DNA of 27,420 nucleotides from NCBI GenBank assembly GCA_007129225.1, contig SKVX01000532.1:1-27420 (forward strand). The letters are read 5' to 3'. The DNA is from Halomonas sp. (GTDB lineage: Bacteria; Pseudomonadota; Gammaproteobacteria; Pseudomonadales; Halomonadaceae). This document shows, in pieces, positions 1 through 7,741 of this stretch. The number at the start of each line of letters is the position of its first letter. Position 1 is the stretch's first letter. Position numbers and translations under genes: made by a program. Below the pieces are notes generated by a model that was given only the letters and a program-made list of their open reading frames with translations, searched no databases and had not been told where the DNA came from.

Positions 1-764
1 ACGGCCGCATAGGTCAGTGCCATGCCGGCGACATAGCTGAGCGAGAGCACGAAGGCGCGAGGTCGGCTGGGATTCTGGCCGACGATGATCGAGGAGAGGA
101 TCGGCACCATCGGCAGCACGCAGGGGGTGAAGGTCAGCCCCAGCCCGGCGAGGAAGAACAGCCCCAGGGCCAGCGGCAGACTGGCCTCGCGGATCAGGGC
201 GTTGAAACGGCCGTCTTCGCTGAGCGGGGCGGCCGGGGCGGCGGCGCGGGACTCGCCGCCCTCGCCCGGGTCGCGCCAGCCGACGAAGGCCGCGGGCATG
301 GCTCCCTCGTTGGCCTGCAGGTCGACCTGTTCGGGCGGGTAGCAGAGTCCGGCATCGGCACAGCCCTGGAAGCTGACGCGGACATCCTGGGGGCCCTCGG
401 CGCCGTTCTCGATGGGCGCCTCGAACACCACCCGGTCATAGAAGACGTAGACGTCGCCTAGGAACTCGTCGGAAGTGAACTCCCCCGGCGGAATGGTCGG
501 CTCGCCCAGCGTCAGGGTGCCGTCGGCACTCTCCACGTCGAGGCGGTGGCGGTAGAGGTAGTAGCCCTCGGCGTTTTCGAACCCGATATAGAGGGTCTCG
601 CCGTCATGCCAGGCGCTGGGCTGAAAGGCCTCCATCACCGGCAGGAAGTCGCCCTGGTTACTGGAGGAGGAGGAGAACCACTGGGCCTGGGCGGCCAGGG
701 GCAGCAGCAGGGTCAGCAGCAGGGTGCAGAGTCGGGCGAGGTGGCGAGCGGTCAAGACGGTCAT
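1..764 (-). CDS. dsbD: Thiol:disulfide interchange protein DsbD, N-terminal part (3' end off window)
   Basis: DsbD carries electrons from cytoplasmic thioredoxin across the inner membrane to periplasmic DsbC/DsbG and CcmG. About 254 codons are visible. A signal peptide (Leu-rich core ending near AAQAQ) is followed by the periplasmic alpha domain with its redox-cysteine motif GCADAGLCYPP. An Ala/Pro/Glu-rich linker then leads into the first membrane segment of the beta domain, with the conserved FTPCVLPMVPILSSII stretch that holds a reactive Cys. The gene runs off the left edge, so the thioredoxin-like gamma domain is not seen. The start is uncertain: ATG at 764 lies directly against the AAAAGG Shine-Dalgarno, whereas TTG at 755, in frame, sits 8 bases from AAGGA and fits better. 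The next gene, ppa, has a terminator-like hairpin in between, so dsbD is probably transcribed separately. Confidence 0.93.
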   Translation of the reverse strand, partial: MTVLTARHLARLCTLLLTLLLPLAAQAQWFSSSSSNQGDFLPVMEAFQPSAWHDGETLYIGFENAEGYYLYRHRLDVESADGTLTLGEPTIPPGEFTSDEFLGDVYVFYDRVVFEAPIENGAEGPQDVRVSFQGCADAGLCYPPEQVDLQANEGAMPAAFVGWRDPGEGGESRAAAPAAPLSEDGRFNALIREASLPLALGLFFLAGLGLTFTPCVLPMVPILSSIIVGQNPSRPRAFVLSLSYVAGMALTYAA

Positions 765-926
765 CCTTTTCGAAGCAGAACCGGTGCGCTGCTAAGACCC
801 GGCGAGGCCGGCCGAGTTCAGCGGCGAAGGGCGCACGAGGACGTTGCCCTCAAGGATACCCCAGCCGGCAGCGGCTGTTGACCACCCGTGGGTGCGCGCC
901 TTTGTCGCGGCTCGCCCACAACGGCA

Positions 927-952
927 ACGGGCCGCCCCAGAGGGCGGCCCGT
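927..952 (-). terminator. Hairpin downstream of ppa, probable terminator
   Basis: A perfect 11-bp GC-rich inverted repeat (arms 927-937 and 942-952) encloses a 4-base loop. It sits 23 bases past the ppa stop codon. No T run follows on the minus strand, so it is either a weak intrinsic terminator or an mRNA 3'-end stabiliser. Confidence 0.55.
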
Positions 953-974
953 CTCGTGAGGCGCTGGTGCTGGC

Positions 975-1505
975 TCAGGCCTTCTCGTAGGCGGCGACCG
1001 CCTTCTCGATGGCCTTGCGGGCGGCCTCGGCGCCTTCCCAGGACTCCACCTTGACCCACTTGCCCTTCTCGAGATCCTTGTAGTTCTCGAAGAAGTGGGC
1101 GATCTGCTGGCGCAGCAGCTCGGGCAGGTCGGTGACCTCATGCACGTCGTCATACAGGGTGCTCAGCTTGGCATGGGGCACGCAGACCAGCTTGGCATCT
1201 TCGCCGGCTTCATCGGTCATGTTCAGGATACCCACCGGCCGTGCACGGATGATGCTGCCTGCCTGGACCGGCACGGGAGTGACTACCAGGGCGTCGAGGG
1301 GGTCGCCGTCGTCGGCCAGGGTGTGCGGGATGAAGCCGTAGTTGGCCGGGTAGAACATCGGGGTGGCCATGAAGCGGTCGACCAGCAGCGTGCCCATTTC
1401 CTTGTCGATTTCGTACTTGACCGGGGTGTGGTGGGCAGGAATCTCGATCGCCACATAGACATCATTGGGGAGGTCTTTGCCGGCAGGGATGTTGTCGAAG
1501 TTCAT
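975..1505 (-). CDS. ppa: Inorganic pyrophosphatase
   Basis: Soluble family I pyrophosphatase, which hydrolyses PPi to two phosphates in the cytoplasm and so pulls biosynthetic reactions forward. The product is 176 residues, the same length as the E. coli enzyme. It carries the family signature DDGDPLDALV with its metal-binding aspartates, preceded by the YPANYGFIPHT stretch, and ends in AAYEKA. The open frame extends further upstream, but the ATG at 1505 is chosen because it begins the conserved MNFDNIPAGKDLP and has AAGGAAG 5 bases upstream. A good promoter lies 64 bases upstream. A PPi-dependent phosphofructokinase is encoded one gene away, so two major PPi-consuming or PPi-producing activities lie close together. 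Confidence 0.97.
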   Translation of the reverse strand: MNFDNIPAGKDLPNDVYVAIEIPAHHTPVKYEIDKEMGTLLVDRFMATPMFYPANYGFIPHTLADDGDPLDALVVTPVPVQAGSIIRARPVGILNMTDEAGEDAKLVCVPHAKLSTLYDDVHEVTDLPELLRQQIAHFFENYKDLEKGKWVKVESWEGAEAARKAIEKAVAAYEKA

Positions 1506-1519
1506 CGTCGCTTCCTTGG

Positions 1520-1547
1520 TTTGGCGAAAATGCTTTGGCGAAAATGC
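1520..1547 (-). repeat. Tandem 14-bp duplication in the ppa leader
   Basis: Two perfect head-to-tail copies of a 14-base unit (1520-1533 and 1534-1547; plus-strand unit tttggcgaaaatgc) lie between the ppa promoter and its Shine-Dalgarno, within the predicted 5' leader. A weaker third resemblance follows near 1552-1563. This may be a chance slippage duplication or a regulatory element. Confidence 0.7.
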
Positions 1548-1568
1548 GAGTGGCCCGAAATGCGGCGC

Positions 1569-1598
1569 ATTATACGGAGCTGGAGAGGGGATTACCAA
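1569..1598 (-). promoter_or_regulatory. Sigma-70-type promoter of ppa
   Basis: On the minus strand, -35 TTGGTA (1593-1598) and a perfect -10 TATAAT (1569-1574) are separated by 18 bases. The predicted transcription start near 1562 would give a leader of about 57 bases ahead of ppa. Confidence 0.7.
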
Positions 1599-1764
1599 TG
1601 CGACATAGGTGATGGATTGGCTTCCTCCGGCGAGCTTGGGCTTTGGTTGACAGGCTTGGCCCCTGACAAGCGTGTATGATGGCATGCGCAAGTCGCAGTC
1701 CGGGCGATCGACGGCAGCATTTGGCAAAAACATCGTGCAAGCGGCAAATCGTGAGGAGCGTGCC

Positions 1765-3492
1765 TTGGTACCTACCCAGCTGTCACTGAATGTCGGTCAG
1801 GCTTTCGTGGCCCCGGATCGGCGTCGCCACCGCAGCTCCATGTCGGTTCGCATTCCCGACGAGGTTGGCCAGCTCACGGCGAAGGGCGCTTGCGCTCTCA
1901 TCAGCGATACCAGTTCTCGCAATGCCATCGCCAAGCAGGCGGGCGATCTCAGCGTGCGTGGCTTTCTTGCCGACTACTTTTCCACGCCCGATCACTGGGA
2001 CGTCAAGACGTCGGCGACCCGCGTGCTGCGTGCCCTCAACGGCTGGTGCTACAGTCAGAGCACCTTCGTCGAGGATGGGAGCTACGTCTCGTCGCTTTCG
2101 GCCATGGTCTTTCGGGCTCGCGAGGCCCACCTGTTCCATATGGGCGATACGTTGGTCTTTCGCCTGCGTGGTGCGGAATTCGAACAGCTTTCGCGGGACC
2201 ACATCACCGACCTTGGGGGGTATCGCTACCCATCAAGGGCTATGGGGCTGGATGGCAGCATCGATATCGATTACCTGCAGCTTCCCCTCAAGCAGGGCGA
2301 TATCTTCCTGTTCACGACCCAGGCGGTACGGGGCACGCTGATGCCGTCGGACTATGTCCAGCTGATTCGAGAGGACGCCAGCGATCTCGATGCCGCCTGT
2401 GAACGGCTGGCCAGTGCGGCGCGTGACCGCGCTCAGGCCCGGGGGTATGGCGCCGATCAGTTCTGCTTCCAGCTGGTGCGTATCGATCAACTGCCGGAGG
2501 AGGGGGGCGACCATCCCGGGCGTATCTATGGCGACCTGCCGATCCCGCCTGAGCTGTCGCCCGGCGAACGAATCGATGGCCTGGAGATCCAGGAAGTGCT
2601 GTCGCGTACCGCCCAGTCGCGGGTTTATCGAGTGCGTGACACACGCACCGAACGCGAGATGGTGATGAAGGCCCCGAGTCCGGAGCTCTCCAATCGCAAC
2701 GCCTATCTCGAACACTTCCTGCTGCAGCAATGGGTGGTGGAGCGGGTCAAGTCACCCTTCGTGGCTCGTGTCATGGAACCTTCCCGCCCGCGACGCTATC
2801 TCTATTACCTCATGGTCTATGTCGACGGCATGACCCTGACCGACTGGGCCAGGCGCCACCCACAGGCCAGCCTGGCGCAGCGGCTGGATATCGCGGTTCA
2901 ACTGGGCAAGGCGGTGCAGGCGCTCCACCATCGCGACTTGCTGCATCAGCGCATTCATCCCGACAATGTCCTCATCGATAGCCACGGGCAGGTCGTGCTG
3001 ACCGATTTCAGTGCCTGCCACATGCGCGATCTGGAGGGGCATCGGCGCTCCCGCGAGCTGGCGCGTCAACTCGGGCTCAGCGAACACAACGCACCGGAGT
3101 ATGCGCTGGATGACAGCGTGGGTCGGCGCAGCGATCAATATTCCCTGGCTTCCACCGTCTACTGGCTGTTGACCGACAAGCTGCCCTACGAGCTGGCCCC
3201 GAATCAGCTGCGGGGGCATACCGACCTGGAGCAGCTGAGCTATCGCAGTGCTCGGTTGTACAATCCGGAGGTCACGCTTGAGCTGGACGACACCCTGCGT
3301 CGGGCGCTGGACCCGCAGCGTCCGCTGCGCTTCCGGCGCATGTCGGAGTTTCTCTATGCGCTGCGTCACCATGACGGTAAGGGGAGGAAAGTCGTGAAAT
3401 CCTCTCGCCTGCTACGCGAGCCGGCCAATTTCTGGCAGGGTATCGCCGGGATCCTGCTGCTGCTGCTGGTGTTGTCCTGGCTGCTGCGGTAG
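1765..3492 (+). CDS. PP2C-like phosphatase / Ser-Thr kinase fusion, membrane-anchored, probably a pseudo-enzyme
   Basis: The order is a PP2C-like domain (about residues 5-235), a kinase-like domain (about 265-535) and one C-terminal membrane helix (last 20 residues). This is the layout of the bifunctional kinase/phosphatase family found in many proteobacteria. Catalytic positions are eroded. In the phosphatase, the N-terminal R-x-x-N-E-D motif is unrecognisable, D48 is followed by Thr instead of Gly, and the later DG pair reads Q186-A187; only D128 (HMGD) is clear. In the kinase, K302 and an APE motif remain, but the HRDxKPxN loop reads HQRIHPDN with Arg396 replacing the catalytic Asp, and DFG reads DFS. 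Start: TTG at 1765 is chosen over ATG at 1672 because GAGGAG lies 6 bases upstream and family-like sequence begins there. It is transcribed divergently from ppa. The family call is firm; loss of activity is inference from motifs. Confidence 0.85.
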   Translation: MVPTQLSLNVGQAFVAPDRRRHRSSMSVRIPDEVGQLTAKGACALISDTSSRNAIAKQAGDLSVRGFLADYFSTPDHWDVKTSATRVLRALNGWCYSQSTFVEDGSYVSSLSAMVFRAREAHLFHMGDTLVFRLRGAEFEQLSRDHITDLGGYRYPSRAMGLDGSIDIDYLQLPLKQGDIFLFTTQAVRGTLMPSDYVQLIREDASDLDAACERLASAARDRAQARGYGADQFCFQLVRIDQLPEEGGDHPGRIYGDLPIPPELSPGERIDGLEIQEVLSRTAQSRVYRVRDTRTEREMVMKAPSPELSNRNAYLEHFLLQQWVVERVKSPFVARVMEPSRPRRYLYYLMVYVDGMTLTDWARRHPQASLAQRLDIAVQLGKAVQALHHRDLLHQRIHPDNVLIDSHGQVVLTDFSACHMRDLEGHRRSRELARQLGLSEHNAPEYALDDSVGRRSDQYSLASTVYWLLTDKLPYELAPNQLRGHTDLEQLSYRSARLYNPEVTLELDDTLRRALDPQRPLRFRRMSEFLYALRHHDGKGRKVVKSSRLLREPANFWQGIAGILLLLLVLSWLLR

Positions 3493-3514
3493 GCCTGGCT
3501 CAGCGGACGGCGGT

Positions 3515-3532
3515 CCGGCCATGCCTGGCCGG
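3515..3532. terminator. Possible bidirectional terminator hairpin between convergent genes
   Basis: CCGGCC (3515-3520) and GGCCGG (3527-3532) can pair around a 6-base loop. It lies between the kinase-like gene and the convergent phosphofructokinase gene. The stem is short and there is no strong T run on either strand, so support is weak. Confidence 0.3.
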
Positions 3533-3612
3533 CCCGTTCGAAGCTCACACCATGCTGTCGCTGGCATAGGCTTTGTCGAAGGCCGTTCAGTCACGACAAT
3601 ACGGCACGCCTT

Positions 3613-4872
3613 TCACAGCTTGAACTCCTCCAGCTTGCGTTCGACCTTGGCCAGCTTGAGGCGGGCGACCTTGGGCAGGCCGTTCTCGTAGGGGGGGTAA
3701 TCCTCGCCCTGGATCAGCGGCAAGAGGTACTGGCGACATGCATCGGTGATACCGAAGCCATCCTCGCGGATGTACTCGGCGGGCATGAACTTCTCGCGGT
3801 TGGCCACCTCGGCCAACGGTGCGGCTTCGATGCGCCACTCGTAGGGTGTCTCGCTGACGCGCTTGATGGCCGGCATCATCGAGTTCTTGCCTTCAATGGC
3901 CAGCTCAACCGCCTTCTCGCCGACCGCATAGGCCTGCTCGACGTCGGTCCTCGAGGCCAGGTGGCGGGCGGCACGCTGCAGATAGTCGGCCACGGCCCAG
4001 TGGTACTTGTAGCCCAGGTCCTGCTTGACCATGCCTGCCAGGGTAGGCGCCACCCCGCCCAGCTGGCGATGGCCGAAGGCGTCGGTATTGCCCGAGTCGG
4101 CGAGGAAGGTGCCATCCTCGTAGCGTGCCCCCTCGGAAACCACGATCACACAGTAGCCATACTTCTGCACTGCCTCTTCCACCCGGTCCATGACTCTGGC
4201 GCGATCGAAGGCCACCTCGGGAAAGATCACCAGGTGGGGGGGCTCGCCTTCCCCGTTGCCGGCAAGCGCCCCGGCAGCGGCGATCCAGCCGGCATGGCGG
4301 CCCATGACCTCGAGCACGAAGACCTTGGTGGAGGTGGCGCACATGGAGGCGATATCCAGCGAGGCCTCCAGCGTCGAGGTGGCGATGTACTTGGCCACGC
4401 TGCCAAATCCCGGCGAGTTGTCGGTGATCGGCAGGTCATTGTCGACGGTCTTGGGCACGTGAATCGCGGTCAGGGGGTAGCCGAGCTTTTCGGAGAGCTG
4501 GGAGACCTTGAGGCAGGTGTCGGCGCTGTCGCCGCCGCCGTTATAGAAGAAGTAGCGGATGTCGTGGGCGCGGAAGACCTCGATCAGGCGTTCGTACTGG
4601 GTGCGGTGAGTCTCGATATCCTTGAGCTTGTAGCGACAGGAGCCGAAGGCGCCGCCGGGGGTATGGCGCAGGGCGGTAATGGTCTCGTCGCTCTCCTGGC
4701 TGACATCGATCAGGTCCTCGGTCAGGGCACCGATGATGCCGTTGTGTCCGGCATAGACCTTGCCGATGCGGTCAGGGTGACGCTTGCAGGCTTCGATCAC
4801 TCCGCAGGCGCTGGCGTTGATCACGGCGGTGACACCGCCAGACTGGGCATAGAAGGCGTTATGCTGGGCCAT
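3613..4872 (-). CDS. PPi-dependent 6-phosphofructokinase (diphosphate--fructose-6-phosphate 1-phosphotransferase)
   Basis: It transfers phosphate reversibly between PPi and fructose 6-phosphate, in glycolysis or gluconeogenesis in the cytoplasm. The product is 419 residues. PPi use is indicated by GGGDS at 112-116, where Asp115 occupies the position that is Gly in the ATP-dependent GGDGS, and by PKTVDND at 140-146, where Lys141 replaces the Gly of PGTIDND. The catalytic Asp of TVDND and the sugar-phosphate motif MGRHAGW (near 190) are present. Asp at the third motif position is Gly here, which I have seen in some PPi-type clades but could not check. Start is the ATG at 4872 (MAQHNAFYAQSGG, matching the family N-terminus); an AGGAG lies 12 bases upstream, rather far. 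It is divergent from mpl and one gene from ppa. Confidence 0.9.
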   Translation of the reverse strand: MAQHNAFYAQSGGVTAVINASACGVIEACKRHPDRIGKVYAGHNGIIGALTEDLIDVSQESDETITALRHTPGGAFGSCRYKLKDIETHRTQYERLIEVFRAHDIRYFFYNGGGDSADTCLKVSQLSEKLGYPLTAIHVPKTVDNDLPITDNSPGFGSVAKYIATSTLEASLDIASMCATSTKVFVLEVMGRHAGWIAAAGALAGNGEGEPPHLVIFPEVAFDRARVMDRVEEAVQKYGYCVIVVSEGARYEDGTFLADSGNTDAFGHRQLGGVAPTLAGMVKQDLGYKYHWAVADYLQRAARHLASRTDVEQAYAVGEKAVELAIEGKNSMMPAIKRVSETPYEWRIEAAPLAEVANREKFMPAEYIREDGFGITDACRQYLLPLIQGEDYPPYENGLPKVARLKLAKVERKLEEFKL

Positions 4873-5062
4873 GGGGCTTGCGTGCTCCTGATCTCGTGCG
4901 AGGAAGGGTCCGTTTCATGCTTCACGAAAAGGCGAATTATTCTAGACGAAAGTCAGCGCGGCTGCACGCCGCTGGAGGCGCGTCGGCGGGCCGTGCTAGT
5001 CTGCCGACTCTTTCTGCGTAGGGCGCTGGCGCCCATTTTCCTGTCGATAAGGTCGGATTCTG

Positions 5063-6442
5063 ATGCACCTTCATATTCTCGGCATCTGTGGCACGTTCAT
5101 GGGCAGTCTGGCGCTGCTGGCGCGTGAGCTGGGTTTCCAGGTCAGTGGCTCGGATTCCAATGTCTACCCACCCATGAGCACCCAACTGGAGGAGGCAGGC
5201 ATCGAGTTGCGTGAAGGGTATGCTGCGGCCAACCTCATTCCTCGCCCGGATCTGGTGATTGTCGGCAACGCCCTCTCCCGCGGTAACCCGGAAGTGGAGG
5301 CGTTGCTCAACCAGGGTCTGCCCTACGTGTCCGGCCCCCAGTGGCTGGCGGAACATGTCCTGCCGGGGCGTCGGGTCATCGCCGTGGCCGGCACCCATGG
5401 CAAGACAACGACGGCGAGCCTGTTGGCCTGGCTGCTGGAGTCCGCCGGCCTGGCGCCGGGCTTCCTCATCGGCGGGGTGCCGCGCAACTTTGGTGTCTCT
5501 GCCCGCCTCGGGGCGGCGGATGCGCCTTTCGTGGTCGAAGCCGACGAATACGATACCGCCTTCTTCGACAAGCGCTCCAAGTTCGTCCACTACCGCCCCG
5601 AGATCGCCATCCTCGGCAACCTGGAGTTCGATCATGCGGATATCTTCGAGGACCTTGCCGCCATCGAACGGCAGTTCCATCACCTGGTAAGAACCGTACC
5701 CGGTCGCGGCAGGCTGCTGGTGGCCGATGACGAGCCCGCCCTCGACCGTGTGCTGGAGCAGGGCTGCTGGACCCCCGTTGAGCGAATGGGTGCGACATCC
5801 TCGAGCCCCTGGCGGTTGGTGCTGGAGCGCGATGATGCAAGTCGCTTTCGGGTGATTCACCAGCAGGCGGAAGTCGATGAGGATGCGGTGGTCGACTGGT
5901 CGCTGACGGGTACCCACAACGCACGCAATGCCCTAGCGGCCCTGGCGGCGGCGCACGCGTGCGGCATCGACCTGGCTCGGGGATGTGCGGCGCTGGCACG
6001 TTTCGAGACGCCCCGGCGGCGCCAGGAGGTGCGTGGCGAGGTGGCCGGTATCCAGGTCATCGATGATTTCGCCCACCACCCCACGGCGATCGCGACAACC
6101 CTCGAAGGGCTACGTGCGGCAACGACTCGGGGGCGGCTGCTGGCGGTGATCGAGCCGCGCTCGAACACCATGCGCCTGGGCACTCTGAGCGACAGGCTGG
6201 CAGCAAGCGTCGCCGCCGCCGACCAGAGTTTCTGGTATCAACCTGCCGGCTTCGATTGGTCACTGGAGCCGGTACTGGCGGCCATCCAGGAGCCGGCTCA
6301 TCTGGTCACGGATATCGACGCGCTGGTCGCGGCGCTGGTGGCCGAAGCCAGGCCGCTGGATCGTATCGTGGTGATGTCCAACGGTGGATTCGGCGGCATT
6401 CATGAAAAGCTGCTGGCGGCTCTGGAGGTGGCGCATGGCTGA
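5063..6442 (+). CDS. mpl: UDP-N-acetylmuramate:L-alanyl-gamma-D-glutamyl-meso-diaminopimelate ligase
   Basis: Mpl reattaches the murein tripeptide recovered from the cell wall to UDP-MurNAc, using ATP, and so feeds peptidoglycan recycling. At 459 residues it matches the usual Mpl length. It has the N-terminal HILGICGTFMGSLALLARELG motif diagnostic of Mpl rather than MurC, a Mur-ligase P-loop AGTHGKTTTASLLAWLLE near 108-125, the central EADEYDTAFFDKRSKF stretch, and C-terminal IDDFAHHPTAI plus IEPRSNTMRLG. ATG at 5063 is preceded by AAGG about 10 bases upstream. The end overlaps ubiX by 8 bases, so the two are translationally coupled. The envelope operon downstream fits its role, though the two loci are separate. 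Confidence 0.96.
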   Translation: MHLHILGICGTFMGSLALLARELGFQVSGSDSNVYPPMSTQLEEAGIELREGYAAANLIPRPDLVIVGNALSRGNPEVEALLNQGLPYVSGPQWLAEHVLPGRRVIAVAGTHGKTTTASLLAWLLESAGLAPGFLIGGVPRNFGVSARLGAADAPFVVEADEYDTAFFDKRSKFVHYRPEIAILGNLEFDHADIFEDLAAIERQFHHLVRTVPGRGRLLVADDEPALDRVLEQGCWTPVERMGATSSSPWRLVLERDDASRFRVIHQQAEVDEDAVVDWSLTGTHNARNALAALAAAHACGIDLARGCAALARFETPRRRQEVRGEVAGIQVIDDFAHHPTAIATTLEGLRAATTRGRLLAVIEPRSNTMRLGTLSDRLAASVAAADQSFWYQPAGFDWSLEPVLAAIQEPAHLVTDIDALVAALVAEARPLDRIVVMSNGGFGGIHEKLLAALEVAHG

Positions 6443-7103
6443 GGCGGGTGGCGGTTTCAAGGCGCCGGTCACCGTTGCCATTACCGGTGCATCGGGAGCC
6501 CAGTACGGGCTGCGCCTGATCGAGGCGCTGGTGGCAGCGGGGCACGAGGTGTGGGTGATGGTGTCCAAGGCGGCGCATCTGGTGATCGCCACCGAGACCG
6601 ACCGGGAATTGCCGGCTCGGCCTGAGCGTCTGGCTCAGGCGCTGAGCGAGCGGTGTGCCGCGGCGCCAGGTCAGATTCGCTGCTTCGGGCGCGAAGACTG
6701 GATGGCGCCGGTGGCTTCCGGCTCGGGTGCCGCGTCGGCCATGGTGATCTGCCCCTGCTCCACGGGAACGCTGTCGGCCGTGGCCACCGGGGCCAGCAAC
6801 AACCTGATTGAGCGGGCCGCCGACGTGGCGCTCAAGGAGCGTCGCACGTTGGTCCTGGTGCCCCGCGAGACACCATTGTCGGCGATCCATCTCGAGCACA
6901 TGCTGGCGCTGTCGCGGCTCGGGGTGGTGATACTGCCCGCCGCGCCGGGGTTCTACCATCGGCCACAAGGCATCGGCGACCTGGTCGATTTCATCGTCGC
7001 CCGAATTCTCAATCAGCTTGGTATCGATCACCGGCTGATGCCCCGCTGGGGGGAGGCGGAAGCCGGAGGGCCGCGTGGGATGGGTGATGGGGAGCACGCT
7101 TGA
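6435..7103 (+). CDS. ubiX: Flavin prenyltransferase UbiX
   Basis: UbiX attaches a dimethylallyl group to FMN to make prenylated FMN, the cofactor of the UbiD decarboxylase in ubiquinone synthesis. The 222-residue product has the N-terminal TGASGAQYGLRL phosphate-binding loop, the S-rich segment CPCSTGTLSAVATGASNNLI, and RRTLVLVPRETPLSAIHLEHM, all typical of UbiX/Pad1. The open frame begins earlier (6384), but ATG at 6435 is chosen because GGAGG lies just upstream and the extra residues are simply the overlapping end of mpl. It overlaps mpl by 8 bases and the next gene by 4. The C-terminal tail after GIDHRLMPRW is a little longer than usual and Gly-rich. Confidence 0.95.
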   Translation: MAEAGGGFKAPVTVAITGASGAQYGLRLIEALVAAGHEVWVMVSKAAHLVIATETDRELPARPERLAQALSERCAAAPGQIRCFGREDWMAPVASGSGAASAMVICPCSTGTLSAVATGASNNLIERAADVALKERRTLVLVPRETPLSAIHLEHMLALSRLGVVILPAAPGFYHRPQGIGDLVDFIVARILNQLGIDHRLMPRWGEAEAGGPRGMGDGEHA

Positions 7104-7723
7104 TCAAGCTGTCGATCCTCTCGGTCTTCATCCCGACCTTCCTGTTCGTTTCGCTGACGCCCGGCATGTGCATGACGCTTGCCATGGTCCTGGGAATGAC
7201 CCAGGGGGTGAAGCGCACCCTGTGGATGATGGCCGGCGAGCTGGTGGGCGTGGGTCTGGTGGCCGCCGCGGCAGGTGTCGGCGTTGCCGCGCTGATGCTG
7301 CGCCAGCCGGAGCTCTTTGCCCTGTTCAAGTGGGTGGGGGGTGCCTATCTCGGCTATCTGGGGGTGATGATGTGGCGGTCCCGGGGCCGCATGGCGATCC
7401 CTCTCGAAAACGTCGACCTGCCCCCGGCCTCCCGTGGTCAACTGGCGCTGCAGGGTTTCGTCACCGCGGTCGCCAACCCCAAGGGCTGGGCCTTCTTCGT
7501 GGCACTTCTTCCGCCCTTCCTCGATGCCTCCCGGGCCCTGCCGGGCCAGCTGGCCGTTCTGATCGGGGTGATTCTCACCATCGAGTTCCTCAGCCTGCTG
7601 CTGTATGCCGCGGGAGGGCGAGGTTTGCGTCGTGCGCTTGGCGAGAGCGGCAATGTGAGGCTGCTCAATCGTATCGCCGGCACGCTGATGGTCGGCGTCG
7701 GCCTTTGGTTGGCGCTGGGCTGA
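7100..7723 (+). CDS. LysE/RhtB family amino-acid exporter
   Basis: Predicted inner-membrane protein of 207 residues with about six membrane segments, belonging to the LysE/RhtB/LeuE family that exports amino acids and related metabolites. The N-terminal FLFVSLTPGMCMTLAMVLGM matches the family's conserved PGP-like first segment, followed by GVKRTLWMMAGELVG, KWVGGAYLGYLG and an NPKGWAFFVALLPPFLD stretch typical of the second half. The start is TTG at 7100, which overlaps the ubiX stop in TTGA; GGGGAG lies 6 bases upstream and no nearer ATG fits. The substrate cannot be read from sequence. It converges with the DedA-PAP2 gene across an 18-base gap with no obvious terminator. Confidence 0.88.
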   Translation: MIKLSILSVFIPTFLFVSLTPGMCMTLAMVLGMTQGVKRTLWMMAGELVGVGLVAAAAGVGVAALMLRQPELFALFKWVGGAYLGYLGVMMWRSRGRMAIPLENVDLPPASRGQLALQGFVTAVANPKGWAFFVALLPPFLDASRALPGQLAVLIGVILTIEFLSLLLYAAGGRGLRRALGESGNVRLLNRIAGTLMVGVGLWLALG

Positions 7724-7741
7724 GGCGGTACCGGGCAGCGA

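Noticed and set aside
1647..1680. TTGACA and TATGAT as a promoter for the kinase-like gene
   Set aside because: The hexamers are good singly, but the 22-base spacing is too long for a sigma-70 promoter, so I did not list it.
3961..5127. Long plus-strand open frame (388 codons) opposite the phosphofructokinase gene
   Set aside because: It is the antisense of a clearly recognisable enzyme; its translation shows no family motif and the frame openness follows from GC-rich codon use.
4937..5917. Minus-strand open frame (326 codons) opposite mpl
   Set aside because: Shadow of mpl; its start region would also lie inside the coding sequence of a well-supported gene.
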